Part shown: positions 9,695 to 21,976 of the stretch, piece by piece | Layout: every line of letters begins with the position of its first letter | Position numbering within the stretch: position 1 is the stretch's first letter | Source: Spirodela intermedia | Lineage: Eukaryota > Streptophyta > Magnoliopsida > Alismatales > Araceae | Assembly (NCBI GenBank): GCA_902729315.2 | Contig: LR746277.1 | Span: 1,183,001-1,247,000, forward strand | Direction: 5' to 3' | DNA length: 64,000 nt | Program-made: the position numbers and the translations under genes | The notes under the pieces: generated by a model | Database searches by the model: none | Told to the model about the DNA's origin: nothing | The model's input: the letters and a program-made list of their open reading frames with translations, nothing else

Positions 9695-12600
9695 CTTATT
9701 GATGTGACTTAGTTGTTGTATAGTAAATCATGTAACTTTAAAATTTATAAAACTAGAAAATACTAATTTTTAGATATTTAGAAGTATTTATGAATAAATA
9801 TATTAATTATAATTCAATAAGAGTTTCACAAGTTAGTGGTAATTTTTCAATTTGATCATAGGGATGTAATATAATATCTGGTAATATTTCAAAAGTTTTT
9901 TCAAAGAATATATTTTTTATAAATTTTATACTAAGAAATAAAAATGAAATATATTTAAGATTCACAAAAAAGGGAAATAAAGGGTCCAGATGTTAGGATG
10001 ATGTCAACACCCTGACAAATGTGAATCGGACTGAAATAGAGTTTCACCTGACGATTCTTTTCATTTATGGAAATAGGATGTTGTGAAAACGTAATACCTA
10101 TATTTTCTTTTTCTTTATTTATCTCAAAAATAAGATTAAATATATATATATAAATTCACATAAAATCACATAATTAGTCAAAAAATCAAAATAATCTACT
10201 AAAAACTACTTTTCAAATTTAACATAAATATAAGTCTATTTATCATGAGTTAAGGCTAAAATTATATTATTTATTTATTATTAACTCATGGTAATAAAAA
10301 CTTATCACAATCCTAACTTAAATCATTGATAGTCTCTTAGCAATGGAATTATGAAAATAAAAATTCACAAATCTCAAACATCATACTTCAATGCATAAAA
10401 AAATATATAATTAGAAATGATGTACCTCTAGACATTTTGGACTCTTATATCTAGTATTTAAAAATGATGTCAAGCACTTAAATATTTAAACACTCCTTGG
10501 AATAACAATTTAGACTTCACTTCTTCTATTCGCATCTTTATCACTTCTTCACTCATAGATATAATTCACAAGATGTTTTCTATTTTTTGTTTTCAGTTTT
10601 GTCTTTAGCAATAATGAATTTGTCAAAAATAAATCAAAACTATCCTCTTTATAGTTATAATTTTGAATTTCAGCAATATATGTCTAGGGGATTGAAATGT
10701 GAGAAAATGGTCTCTAGAATTTCAAATTTTGGATTATTTTTTCTCTACTATTTTTGATAGTCTGTAAATTATTTTATATTGTTTTTGATAGAAAATCAAA
10801 AAACAAATGTTATTATTTTTTCGAATTCTTTTTAGATGCTTTTCTAGGTGAGCATGAAAACAAATGTAAACACATGTTCTTAATCGTCTTATAGTATAAA
10901 TTAAGACTTAATACTTCACCCCCTAACTTAAAATTGACATTGTCCTCAATGACACAGAAAAATCAAAATAGAATATGCAGAAGATATAATTTTCAAATGA
11001 AGCATGCATATATTAAAATTAAGCACAAAAAATATTGTCATAAAGGATAAAGCTCAGAAAGACATCACCTTCACCTTGTTTTGTAATTTTCTACTTCATC
11101 TTACACTGCTTATCTTGCACTTTTGTTTTTGAAAAAAAATAAATACAAAAATAAATACTACGAAATTCTAAGAAAAATAGAACTTAAAAAAAAAGAATGA
11201 AATAAAAACCTTGGGTTGCCTCCCATACAATGCTGAATTTCATGTCTTTAGTTGGACAGCTCTTAGATCATATAAGATGATCTATAGCCATCAAAATATA
11301 TTTTTATCCCAAGGTAAGTTTCATGATATTTTTTTCCAGATTTAACATAAATTCATGTGCTTCATATATACATATCTTGACATAATTTCAACCAAAAAAA
11401 TTAAAATTAATAAAATTTTCTCAAAAATAATATTTCTATTTTGAAAATAACATTTCTTCATTTTTATCTCATTTTTTAAGGCTCTCATTCATTAGTAAAT
11501 ACTTTATATTAATAAACCATAAAATGTCATCAGGCCATATAATTTTTAAAATTTCAAATTAGCTCTTAATTCTTCCACTCACCCATTTCTTAATATATTT
11601 TTTTATCTGCATAATCTTCCCCTACTCTATTTTATCTTCCCTACATATTTGTTCAATTTGTGAGGAGTGAAATATTTCAAGCTTAGACTTAATTCTAATG
11701 GGCTGTGGGTTTTGAAGGATGGAAGAATTGCCTAATTTAATCTCAGATCTAATGAATTCATTAAAATTCAAATTTTCTTTTCCAAAATTATCTCTATATT
11801 CATATTTATTATTTTCATTTCTCCTTATTAGTTGAATCAACTCTTTTTATCTAGTTTTTCTTTTCTGAACTCATCAAATTCCTTATCTTCTCAAGAGCTA
11901 TCTTCTAATTTCGATATATAATATGCATCATTATTCTTGCTATCAACATTTATGACTACAAAATACTGATTAGATTTATTAATTTCGTCTCCTACATCTC
12001 TCAAATCAATTGATTTTTCCTCACCTGAAATTTATTTTTCTTCATTTCTGTCCTTACTCCCTTCTACTAAAATTTAAATGATTTTTTCATGATCAGTTGT
12101 TATTTCTTCATATAAAGGCTCTTTCTCCTCATCATCATCACTATATTCAGTTATCAATTGTGAATAATAAATGATTTTATTCAAAAATTTTGCTACTATA
12201 TTTTTAGTCTTAATATTCTCATTTACTTCTAATGGATCATCTATTTCTTCTAATAATTAGGAATAAAGATCAAGTAAAATATTCTCACTCAATGTATTCA
12301 CTGTCCTAATATTTCTATTTCGTAGATTTTTTCTTAAATTTGTTTAACTAGACTCTCCTTACTGAAATCTTATTATTTGACAGTTTTCTGAATTTTTTAT
12401 GGACTGATTAGGTAGATGTCACTCCTCTCCCTTATTCTCAAAAGCCTCTATAAATTATTTTTACTACAATATCATTTGATTCATTATTTGTTGCATCATT
12501 TGGTTGATTTACTACATCATATCTATAAAATCAAGTTGAATTTGAGAGGGCTGATTTTTTTGAAATTTGTGTTCCTATTTTGAACAAAATTCAGAATTTG

Positions 12601-12984
12601 AATTGGGTCTAAGTGTTTCTGAATTTTAAATATTATTTAGGTATCATCACGAAAAATTCTTCCTTCAATTAGGATTATAAGAATTAAAAAAATATTCTCT
12701 ATTTTTACTAAAATCGTGGGGTACTTGCACTTGCTCTTACCTAGGTTGAAACGATTGATCAAAATTATAACATTGAAATTCAGAAATAATCATTTTCATC
12801 ATATATAGGACATATACTATATGCATTAAATTGAAGGTTATGAGGATTTCTAATATTGTCAATAAATAATTATTTTTTTAATCTTTAATTAATCTAATTA
12901 ATCTCATTTCTTTACTTAGAATTATCATCATAATGCAATTCATAAATTCTTATCTTCTTCTCATTGTCATATACTCAAAAGAGC

Positions 12985-13750
12985 TTGATTTCTAAAATTT
13001 TCATTTAAATTCTCATAAAAGTTATAAATCTCATCAAGAGTTTTCTCTATAAAAGCTCATCCACATATAGAATCAATCATATTTCTATGTTGTTCTAATA
13101 ATTCATCATAAAAAATTCTATTGAGATGCCACTTGAATATAGCATAATAAGGATAGTTTCTAAGTAAATTTTTGAATTTTTCTTATGTATCATACAAAGT
13201 TTCTCTTAGCCTTTGAGTAAAACTCTATATATATTTTCTCATATTTTGAGTTTTTTTAAGAGAGAAATTTTTTAAAGAAAGACCTATTATATGTATTTCC
13301 AATTAGTTAATTCTCTATCTAATGTAAATAGCTAATAACTAACCTTATCCTTAAGTGTATAAGGAAATAATTTCATCTTAATAATTTTTAATGTAATTTG
13401 AGGGAGATTAACTAAATCACAAATCATATGAAAAAAAATTAAATGCTGATGAGGTTCTTTTAAAGGTAATACATGAAAATTAAAGAGCATTTAAAAAAAA
13501 ATAGATTTATTTCGAATTTAATCATGGGTGCTAATAGGACTTTAATATTAGATGCTCGTTGATATGAATGAAGGATATAATAATTTTTCATGGCTATGGA
13601 ATTATTTTTAGTTTGGCATGTACTACCTTTAGGATCCATAAAAATTGATTTTTCTTTCAAATTTTTGGTTTTGGACGAAATAATAAAAAGATTTTCTAGT
13701 CTTAGATGTAAGGATCTTATATCATGCATAAAAATCAATAAATTCAAGAA
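12985..13750 (-). pseudogene. Decayed Ty3/gypsy gag
   Basis: Read on the minus strand with stops skipped, the order is: LLAPMIKFEI near 13540, MKLFPYTLKDKVSY near 13375, SFTQRLRETLYDT and EKFKNLLRNYPYYAIFKW near 13225-13150, then FYDELLEQHRNMIDSICG and KTLDEIYNFYENLNE to about 13010. This matches the retrotransposon gag block of Ty3/gypsy elements (KLFPFSLKDKA, W+RYKDLLR.CPHHG, F..GL..QHR..+D). Several in-frame stops make it non-functional. No protease, reverse transcriptase or integrase follows. Confidence 0.75.
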
Positions 13751-16384
13751 AAAAGTTTAATAATTATTACCCTCCTTCAATATGCTTCAATCCTTGTCTT
13801 GTTGATTTTCGTTCTCTTTTCTTTTTATCTACAAGAATAAAATAAAAACAAGAGTATTTTTTTGTACTCTATGAGAAAAATAATAAATACTAAATATTAT
13901 GTAATACATCCCCAACGACAACACCAAAATTTGATGTGAATTAATCGTTGTATAGTAAATCATGTAAATTTAAAATTTATAAAACTAAAAAATACTATTT
14001 GTTAGATGTTTAGAAGAATTTATGAATAAATATATCAACTATAATTCAATAAAAGTTCCAAAAAATAGTGGTAATTTTCCAAATCGATCACATGGATGTA
14101 ATATAATATCTGGTAATATTTTATATATTTTTTTTCAAAAAATACATTTTTTATGAATTTTATACTAATAAAATAAAATAAAATATATTTAAAATTTGTG
14201 AAAAAGGAAAATAAGAGTTTCTCTCAATGATTCTTACATAAGCGAACAAACGATTTAATTGGTCAAATTAAGATTTGTAAAAGTCGAAAGAATTATAATT
14301 GAATGAAGAGTAGTTTAGAAATTTTAAATCACACAAATTATCTCTCAATGAAGTAAAAATTAAGTTGAAAGTAAGAAAAATAAAGTTTTGACATCGCGAC
14401 GGTGATGCGTCAGTGATGCATCAGAATTCTGAGTGTTTGGGAGAATTATTATGTAGTGTCTATGGCCCCAAAAGCTTCTCTTAGATAAGGATGATGTTGA
14501 CAATCTTTAGGTCTTCTTATAAATTCTAGAGATCAATGAAATAGGTCGTTGAATCATCTCTGGCGGCTGCTATTTAGTAGAGCAGAAAAATAGGAACTTT
14601 GCGGCTCTCTAGTGACTGTCACTCGATGGAGGAGTTAGATAGAGGTGGGAGTGCATGTTAGGAAGCTTCATCCTTAAATCCGCGAGCAAGATGAGGCTTT
14701 TCATCGCATTTGGTATGCTCTCAAGAGGAGACAAGTTGTCTCCTAACAGATCTTCCTCTTTTCGATGACAATTTGTTCATCAATCAATCAGAGATGATTT
14801 ACTCGATAAATTCACGATCCTTTTATTGTAGATTGTTCAGTAATTTTAGTAACGATGCTCCGCAAATCGTATTAATAAGATTTTCGTAGATGATTAAGTG
14901 ATTTGATAACTTAATCCTTCACCGGCGATCTACAAGAAAATCACAATTTAATTAAATAAAAAGTAATAAGTTTTGGCTCTAGAAAGATTAGAACTCGTGT
15001 TAGTCGCCCACCTACATGAAAGAGAACAAATAAATACTCGAATACCCTTATATAGTAACGTCATCATGGTATATTGTTGTTATAAATAAGGGGTAGTTTA
15101 AATATTAAAATTATTGAAAACATTCCGAGAAAGTGTGACTGTTAATTTAGTCCCACATTAGTTATATGCCGAATATTGAGACGAATATATAGTAATATCA
15201 CATTTAGAAGTAATGAGTCCCTTTCTCGCATGTGTACGACCACTCCTTACCCCACGTCTAGCTGGCCAATAGATCCCCTGACGTGACTCAGTCGTTGTAT
15301 TTTAAATCACGCAAATCTAAAATTTATAAAACTAGAAAATACGACTTTTCAGATATTTAGAAGTATTTCTGAACAAGTATATCAATTATAATTCAATAAA
15401 ACTTTCAAAAATAGCGGTAATTTTCCAGGTCGATCATAGGGATGTAAGATAATATCTGGTAATTATTCAGAATATTTCTCAATGAATACGATTTTCTATG
15501 AATTTTATACTAAGAAATGAAAAGGAAATATATTTTAAATTCACGAAAAAGGGAAATAAGGGTGCGGACGTCAAGATGACATCAGCGCCCGGCGAACGCG
15601 AATCGGGCGAAAATAGAGTTCCACCCGGCAATTCTTACGTAAGCGATTACAAACGATTTAATTAATCAAATTAAGATCTGTAAAAGGAAGAATCATAATT
15701 GAACAAAGTATATTTTGGTAAATTAAAAACACAAAAATTATCACTAAATGAAGCGTAAAGTAAGTTAAAAGCAAGAAAACAGAGTTCCGGCGTCGCGACG
15801 GCGATGCGTTGGCGATGCACCGGAATTCTGAGTGTTCGGGAGGATCGTCGTGCAGTGTCCACGGCCTCGAAGGCTCTCCTTGGACAAGGACGACGTGGGC
15901 AGTCTCTAGATCTTCTTGCGAAGTCTAGAGATCAATTAAATGGGTCGTCGAGTCATCTCCGGCGGCTGTCACCCGGCAGAGCGAAAAAACGGCGACTTTG
16001 CGGCTCTCCAGCGGCTGTCACCCGACGGAAAGGAGCTGGATGGAGGTGGGGCACGTGTCAGGGAGCTTCATCCTTAGGTCCGCGCAGCAAGAGGAGGCTC
16101 TTCATCGCATCTGGTACGCTCTCAAGAGGTGATGACTCGTCTCCCGGCGGATCGTCCTCTTCCCGACGACGGCTTGTTCGTCGATCAATCGGAGATCATT
16201 TACTCGATGGATTTGTGATCCTTTTATCACGAATCGTTCAGAAATTTTAGTAGCAATGCTCTGCGAATCGCATTGATGAGATTTTCGTCGATGATCCAGC
16301 GATTCTCGTTGCTTAATCCTTCACCGGCGATCTACAGGAAAGTCGCGATAATCAGATAAAAATATATGACTTTTGACTCTGGAA

Positions 16385-16395
16385 GGACTCGAACC
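16385..16395 (-). promoter_or_regulatory. tRNA-type B box in LTR
   Basis: On the minus strand this reads GGTTCGAGTCC, an exact fit to the RNA polymerase III B-box consensus GGTTCRANYCC. Equivalent sites are at 21349-21359 (GGTTCAAGTCC, minus) and 23292-23302 (GGTTCGAATCC, plus, in the inverted LTR). It is in the sense direction of the retroelement. I see no full tRNA fold; only a weak A-box-like stretch lies upstream. Confidence 0.5.
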
Positions 16396-16441
16396 CGCGC
16401 CGGTCGCCCGCCTCTTCTGAGGAAGGTGTGACACGGGTTTA

Positions 16442-16484
16442 GTCCCACATCGGTTGTGCACCGATTTTTCGGGCGAATATATAG
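16442..16484 (+). promoter_or_regulatory. snRNA-type USE plus TATA in LTR, antisense
   Basis: GTCCCACATCG at 16442-16452 matches the plant U-snRNA upstream sequence element RTCCCACATCG. A TATATAG follows at 16478-16484 after exactly 25 bp. In plant snRNA genes that spacing goes with RNA polymerase III transcription, and about 10 bp more with polymerase II. It points opposite to the retroelement. The same pair with the same spacing occurs in every other copy of this LTR that keeps the region. Confidence 0.5.
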
Positions 16485-17153
16485 TAATGTTAGCTTTCTA
16501 AGCAAAGTTCCTTCTCTCGCGTGTACGACCACTTCTTGCCCCACAGCCGGCTGGCCACCAGTGATGTGGAAGGGGAGTGGCGCACACGAGCCCCTATCGG
16601 TCCAAGCCGCTTGAGCCCCTACTCGCGGCTACTCCTCGACTGAGCTTTCGACCCGCTTGCGGGCCCGGTTGGCCGGCGGGTCCCCCTCATTTTGTCTTAT
16701 TTTTTTTTTATTTCTTTTTCTTCATTTATCTCAAAAGCAAAACTATAAAAATCATATAAATTCATGTGAAATCACATAATTACCTAAAAATTCACATTAA
16801 TCAACTGAAAACCACTTTTCACACTTTAACACAAATATAAGTCTATTTATCATGAGTTAAGGCTAAAACTATATTATTTACTAATTATTAACTCATGATA
16901 ATGAAGACTTATCATCCCCCCTTTTCTATCTTTTTATTTTATTTTATTTTATTTTATTTATCTTAAAAATAAGATTATAAAAATTATATAAATTCACATA
17001 AAATCACATAATTAGCCAAAAAAATCATATTAATCAACTAAAAACTACTTTTTCACAATTTAACATAAATATAACTCTATTTATCATGATTTAAGGCTAA
17101 AACCATATTATTTATTCATTATTAACTCATGATAATAAAGACTTATCACTTAT

Positions 17154-18960
17154 AAGATAAAGTATGACCTCTATTGGCTTGATTGAACTCCAAAGCTCTC
17201 ATTGTTTTGGTTAAGCGGTCAAATCAGGCTCTTGGTGATTATTTTAAACCATATAATACATTCTTAAGTCTACATAATTTTAGAGTATAATTTGGGTCTT
17301 TATAACCCTAGTAGAAGATCTATACATATTTCTTCTGAAATTTCTCTATACAATAGTATCTTTTTCACATCAAATTGTAATAAGGACCATCCATAATGCA
17401 CAACTAAGTGTATTAATATTTGAATTATTCCCATCTTCACAACTAGAGCAAAGGTCTCCATATAATAAATATCATAACATTGAGTGAAGCCTTTTGCTAC
17501 CAGCCAAGCTTTAAAACACTCAATAGTCTAGTTAGATTTATACTTAATAGTATATACCCAACTACAACTCATAGTTTTCTTCCCTTTAAGAAGCAACACG
17601 AGTTCCCAAATTTGATTCTTCATACAGCTAGCATATCTTCATCCATTAATTTTTTCCATAGGGGGCTTCCTAAAGCTTCATTAGTGTTTTGAGGAGTATC
17701 GTGTTTATCAATAGCTGACAACAATGACCTGTATTGCAGAGATAGGCAATGATAGGATACATAATTGCAGGATGGATATACTTTTTTCTTTGTAGATTTT
17801 TTAGTTCCTTTGCAAAGAGCAATACAATAGATTTTATCTCCCTAAGTAATATGAAGGTTCTATTTATGGGCATCTATTAGTGATCTATCACATTCAATAA
17901 CAAAATCATGGGCATCTACAACATTAGGTAGACCCTATTCATGGACATCTATTGCTTCAATTAGATCCTATTTATGGGCATCTACTACATCACATAAATC
18001 ATGCTCATGGTTCCTTTTGATTGTCTTTGACTTTCTTTGATAATAATTTTGACCAAATCCATTTGATAGAGTTGGAGGTACAGGTATTGTTTTAAAAGCT
18101 TCATTCTTCTTGAGAATCTCAATTGTAAATCATATTTTTCTAGCATAAGAATATCACAACTAGATATTTGAGTTATTATCGGCTGGAAATATATGCTACT
18201 TTCATCAAATGTGACATTAATTGTTATAATATTTTTTCAAATCTTGGGTCACAAAATTTATACTCTTTCTATGTATTGGAGTAGTCCACAAAGACTGCCT
18301 TCATGGCTCTAGGAGTAACTTTAGACAGATCATTTTGAGATTGGTGGATGTATACAATACTCCCAAACACTCAAAGAGGTAAATCTAGTTCATATTGCAC
18401 AGTCGGATAATGACCCTACAATAAGGCTTTCAGGGTCTTAAATAATAATACTTCTAATGAGAGACAATTAACAAGATGAGTAGTTGTTAGTACTACCTCA
18501 CTCTATTAGTACTTCAGCACTTGGGCTTTAAACATGATAGCCCTTGTTATTTCTAACAATTATCCAACCTTTCATTTACTACCCCATTTTGCTGGAGTGT
18601 ATAAGGGCAAGAAGATTCATGAATAATGCCCTTCTCAACAAAAAAATTGGAGACAATAGAATTGAAGAAATTCTTAGCATTATTTGATTAGAATTTCCTA
18701 AGGGTTATGCTGAACTGATTTTGAATTAGCTTGATGAAACTTTTGAATAATACTAGTGGCTTTTGATTTTATTTTCATTATGTAAATCCATGTGGACCTA
18801 GTACAATCATCTACAAAGATGATAAACCATCTGAAGTCCCTAACAATCATCTATATCAGAATGTATTTTGCAAAAAGGGGATTCACTTGTATTTCCAACA
18901 GAGGGGAAATGAAATTTATCACTATGGCATTTGACAAGGTTAACATATGAAAGTAAATTC
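17154..18960 (-). pseudogene. Outer copia integrase and reverse transcriptase N-terminus
   Basis: On the minus strand, 18840-18690 reads WFIIFVDDCTRSTWIY then SKATSIIQKFHQANSKSVQ, the integrase core with its catalytic Asp. Near 18610-18530 is YTPAKWGSK...LLEITRAIMF, equivalent to the copia YTPQQNGVAERKHRHIxEVARAL block. From 17873 to 17670 the frame YPIIAYLCN...LINTILLKTLMKL matches the linker just before copia reverse transcriptase (YPI..YLSY.... plus a conserved acidic motif). Stops and frameshifts are scattered through it. Confidence 0.78.
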
Positions 18961-19488
18961 ACCAATTGCATGACATAGTTTTGAAAACAAGTATCAAAGT
19001 ACTTTTATGGATGGATGTCTTAAACAACAATGCAATAACAACAATTTCTTCAAGAGAGGAGTAGAAGCAAAAGTGAAAATGTTTGGATAAGAATTCATCA
19101 ACAATGTCTTGTCCATATGCCCTGTTATTAGAGTCAATCCCATGCTCTAACATGCATAGTCCTCCTGCCCAAGGTCTTGTCATTGAAAAAACACAAATCA
19201 TCATCAAATAATATCAAACAATTCACATCTTTACTCAATTTTCTCAATGACAATAGATGTGCATTCAATCTTGGAGCATGAAGAACATATCTTAATAACC
19301 CCAATTTATCAAGACAAATTGATTTAATGCAAGCTATAGATAATGTTTGATAGTGGTATTGAAATCTCAGCCCATTAGGGCTTATTATCTATCTCTCTCT
19401 CTCATCTCTCCTCTCTCCTATATAGGAGTCATGTATTCTATCTTTTGAGACTACATAGATTCCAAGGTTTTTCTCTCTCTTGTCAACA

Positions 19489-20239
19489 TGGTATCACAAC
19501 CCTAGATATCCCTCGTTGTCCTCCTCCTCTTTGGTGTGCCGCCCATCTCCAGCATGCCGCTCTCCTCCTCACTGTCCTCTTCCCTCCTCAGGCGGCTCTT
19601 TAGTGTCGCCACACTTTCCTCTTCCGGTGTCATCGTCTCTACCATCGCTCTCCTTCTCTTTCTAACATCGTCATCTCTACTATCGCTCTTGTTCTCCTTT
19701 CAGCACCGCCCTCCTTGCCACCATCACCCCTCACCAGTGCCATTGCTCTCCTCCTCTTCTCCGACATCTCCACCATCGCCATCGTCGTCAAGGCCCCTCC
19801 TTGCTGCCACGCCCTCATTGTTGCGCCATTATGGGCGCCATTGTTCTCACATGCCGAGGGCGTCACCATTGCCGTCAAGGTCCCTCCTTGTCGTCGTGTC
19901 CTTGCCTTCACGCCCTTGTCATTGCTCCCTTGCTGTCATGCCCCAGCCCTCGCCCTCGCCGTCACACCCTAGCCGTCGCCATCGCCGTTGCCGTCGTGCC
20001 CCAGCCCTCACTATCACTATCATGCCCCAGCCCTCACCATCATCATTGCGCCTCAGCCCTTGCCGTCACCGTCACGGGCGACATCACTGTCTGGCTGTGA
20101 CAGCTAGGGTTTCACCCATCTCTTGATGAGCCAGCCGGTAGTTTTCTTCTGGGCCGGCCCACTTGAGACTGGCCCAGCCAGACCCGCCGGCCCCGTGTGG
20201 ATCTATAGGCCTAGCTTGGCCTGGTTGGCCCTAGCTGGC
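19489..20239 (+). other. C-rich, low-complexity leader of the second copia element
   Basis: Between the primer binding site and the inserted LTR lies CT-rich sequence with repeated ccagccct and gccgtc words. It gives several long open frames on both strands (for example 19536-20126), all rich in Pro, Ser, Arg or His. No gag domain appears until after the LTR insertion, so I read it as a simple-sequence-expanded leader and not as a gene. Confidence 0.55.
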
Positions 20240-21877
20240 TGACGTGACTTAGTCGTTGTATATTAAATCACGCAAATCTAAAATTTATAAAATTAGAAAA
20301 TATGAATTTTTAGATATTTAGAAGTATTCCTGAATAAATATATCAATTATAATTCCATAAAAGTTCCAAAAATAGCGGTAATTTTCCAAGTCGATCACAG
20401 GGATGTAATATAATATCTGGTAATTATTCAGAATTTTTTTCAAAGAATACTATTTTCTATGAATTTTATACTAAGAAATGAAAAGGAAATGTATTTTAAA
20501 TTCACAAAAAAAGGAAATAATGGTGCGGACGTCAGGATGATGTTAGCGCCTAGCAAACGCGAATCGGATAGAAACAGAGTTCCACCCGGCAATTCTTACG
20601 TAAGTGATTACAGACGATTTCATTAATCAAATTAAGATCTGTAAAAGCCAGAAGAATTGTAATAGAACAAACTATATTTTGGTAAATTAAAATCACAAAA
20701 AGTATCACTAAATAAAGCGTAAAGTAAGTTAAAAGGAAGAAAATAGAGTTCCAGCGTCGCGACGGCGATGTGTCGGCGATGCATCGGAATTCTGAGTGTT
20801 CGGGAGGATCGTCGTGCAGTGTCCACGGCCTCGAAGGCTCTCCTTGGACAAGGACGACGTGGGCAATCTCTGGATCTTCTCGCAAAGTCTAGAGATTAAT
20901 GAAATGGGTCCTCGAGTTGTCTCCGGCGGCTGTCACCCGGCGGAGTGGAAAAACGGCGACTTTGCAGCTCTTCAGCAGTTGTCACCCGACGGAGAGGAGC
21001 TGGATGGAGGTGGGGCGCGTGTCAGGGAGCTTCATCTTCAGGTCCGCGCAGCAAGAGGAAGCTCTTCATCGCATCTGGTACGCTCTTAGGAGGTGGTGAC
21101 TCATCTCCCGGCGGATCGTCCTCTTCCCGACGACAGCTTGTTTGTCGATCAATCGGAGATCATTTACTCGATGGATTCGCGATCCTTTTATCGCGAATCC
21201 TTCAGCAATTTTAGTAGCAATGCTTCGCAAATCGCATTGACGAGATTTTCACCGATGATCCAGCGATTCTCGTTGCTTAATCCTTCACCGGTGATCTGCA
21301 GGAAAGTCACGATAATCAGATAAAAATATATGACTTTTGACTCTGGAAGGACTTGAACCCGCGCCGGTCGCCTGCCTCTTCTGAGGAAGGTGTGACGCGG
21401 GTTTAGTCCCACATCGGTTGTGCACCGATTTTTCGGGCAAATATATAGTAATGTTAGCTTTCTAAGCAAAGTCCCTTCTCTCGCGTGTACGACCACTCCT
21501 TGCCCCACAGCTGGCTGGCCATCGGTGACGTGGAAGGGGAGTGGTGCACACGAGCCCCTATCGGTCCAAGCCGCTCGAGCCCCTGCTCGCAGCTACTCCC
21601 TGACTGAGCTTCCGACCCACTTGCGGGCCTAGCTGGCCGGCGGGTCCCCCCATTTTGCAATATTTTAGTTTTATTTCTTTTTCTTCATTTATCTCAAAAG
21701 TAAAATTGTAAAAATCATATAAATTCGTATAAAATCACATAATTACCCAAAAAATCACATTAATCAATTGAAAACCACTTTTCACACTTTAACACAAATA
21801 TAAGTCTATTTATCATGAGTTAAGGCTAAAACTATATTATTTACTAATTATTAACTCATGATAATGAAGACTTATCA
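20240..21877 (-). mobile_element. Solo gypsy-family LTR
   Basis: A 1638-bp unit with ends tgacgtgact and gacttatca, same family and orientation as 15279-16914. The flanking 5-mers CTGGC (20235-20239) and CTAGC (21878-21882) differ at one base, consistent with a decayed target duplication. It carries the USE (21406-21416) 25 bp before TATATAG (21442-21448) on the plus strand and a B box on the minus strand (21359-21349). Confidence 0.86.
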
Positions 21878-21976
21878 CTAGCCTCAGCTAGCTCTACCTA
21901 CCCTTCCAAAACGACTTGTCAGGCCCTAACCTGCTCACCCCACCACCTATCCCTCCAACCCAGACCCACTAGCCTC

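Larger units (their letters stand above)
15279..16914 (-). mobile_element. Solo gypsy-family LTR inside another LTR
   Basis: A 1636-bp unit beginning tgacgtgact and ending gacttatca on the plus strand. It is flanked by the perfect 5-bp repeat TCCCC (15274-15278 and 16915-16919). It belongs to the same family as the LTRs of the element it interrupts and lies in the same orientation, but is GC-richer and less decayed. It contains the antisense USE-TATA pair and the B box described separately. No internal element sequence adjoins it, so it is a solo LTR. Confidence 0.88.
9700..17148 (-). mobile_element. Gag-only Ty3/gypsy element (Tat/Athila-like), nested
   Basis: This element lies inside the outer copia reverse transcriptase and is flanked by the perfect 5-bp repeat CTTAT (9695-9699 and 17149-17153). 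Its LTRs are 9700-10307 (shortened by an internal deletion of about 1 kb) and 13932-17148 (itself split by a solo LTR at 15279-16914). The primer binding site (13926-13909, minus strand) reads TGGTGTTGTCGTTGGGGA, a decayed form of the tRNA-Asp site TGGCGCCGTTGCCGGGGA used by Tat/Athila-type elements. Near the other end the minus strand has gggaggcaacccaagg (about 11225) and ttgaggacaatgtcaatttt (about 10950), signatures of that lineage's 3' region. Only gag remnants were found in the 3.6-kb interior, so it is a non-autonomous derivative. Confidence 0.88.

Noticed and set aside
16370-16500. Possible Cassandra-type LTR with an embedded 5S rRNA promoter
   Set aside because: The region has Pol III-like motifs but no 5S rRNA sequence, and the LTR is far longer than a TRIM. 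The motifs fit a tRNA-type B box and an snRNA-type USE instead.
19536-20126. Long Ser/Pro/Arg/His-rich open frames on both strands
   Set aside because: The sequence is a CT-rich low-complexity leader inside a copia element; several frames and both strands are open at once and no domain is visible.
20796-21660. Overlapping open frames inside the gypsy-family LTRs (also 15804-16250, 22913-23751)
   Set aside because: They lie inside solo LTRs, are open in several frames because of high GC, and are disrupted in sister copies.
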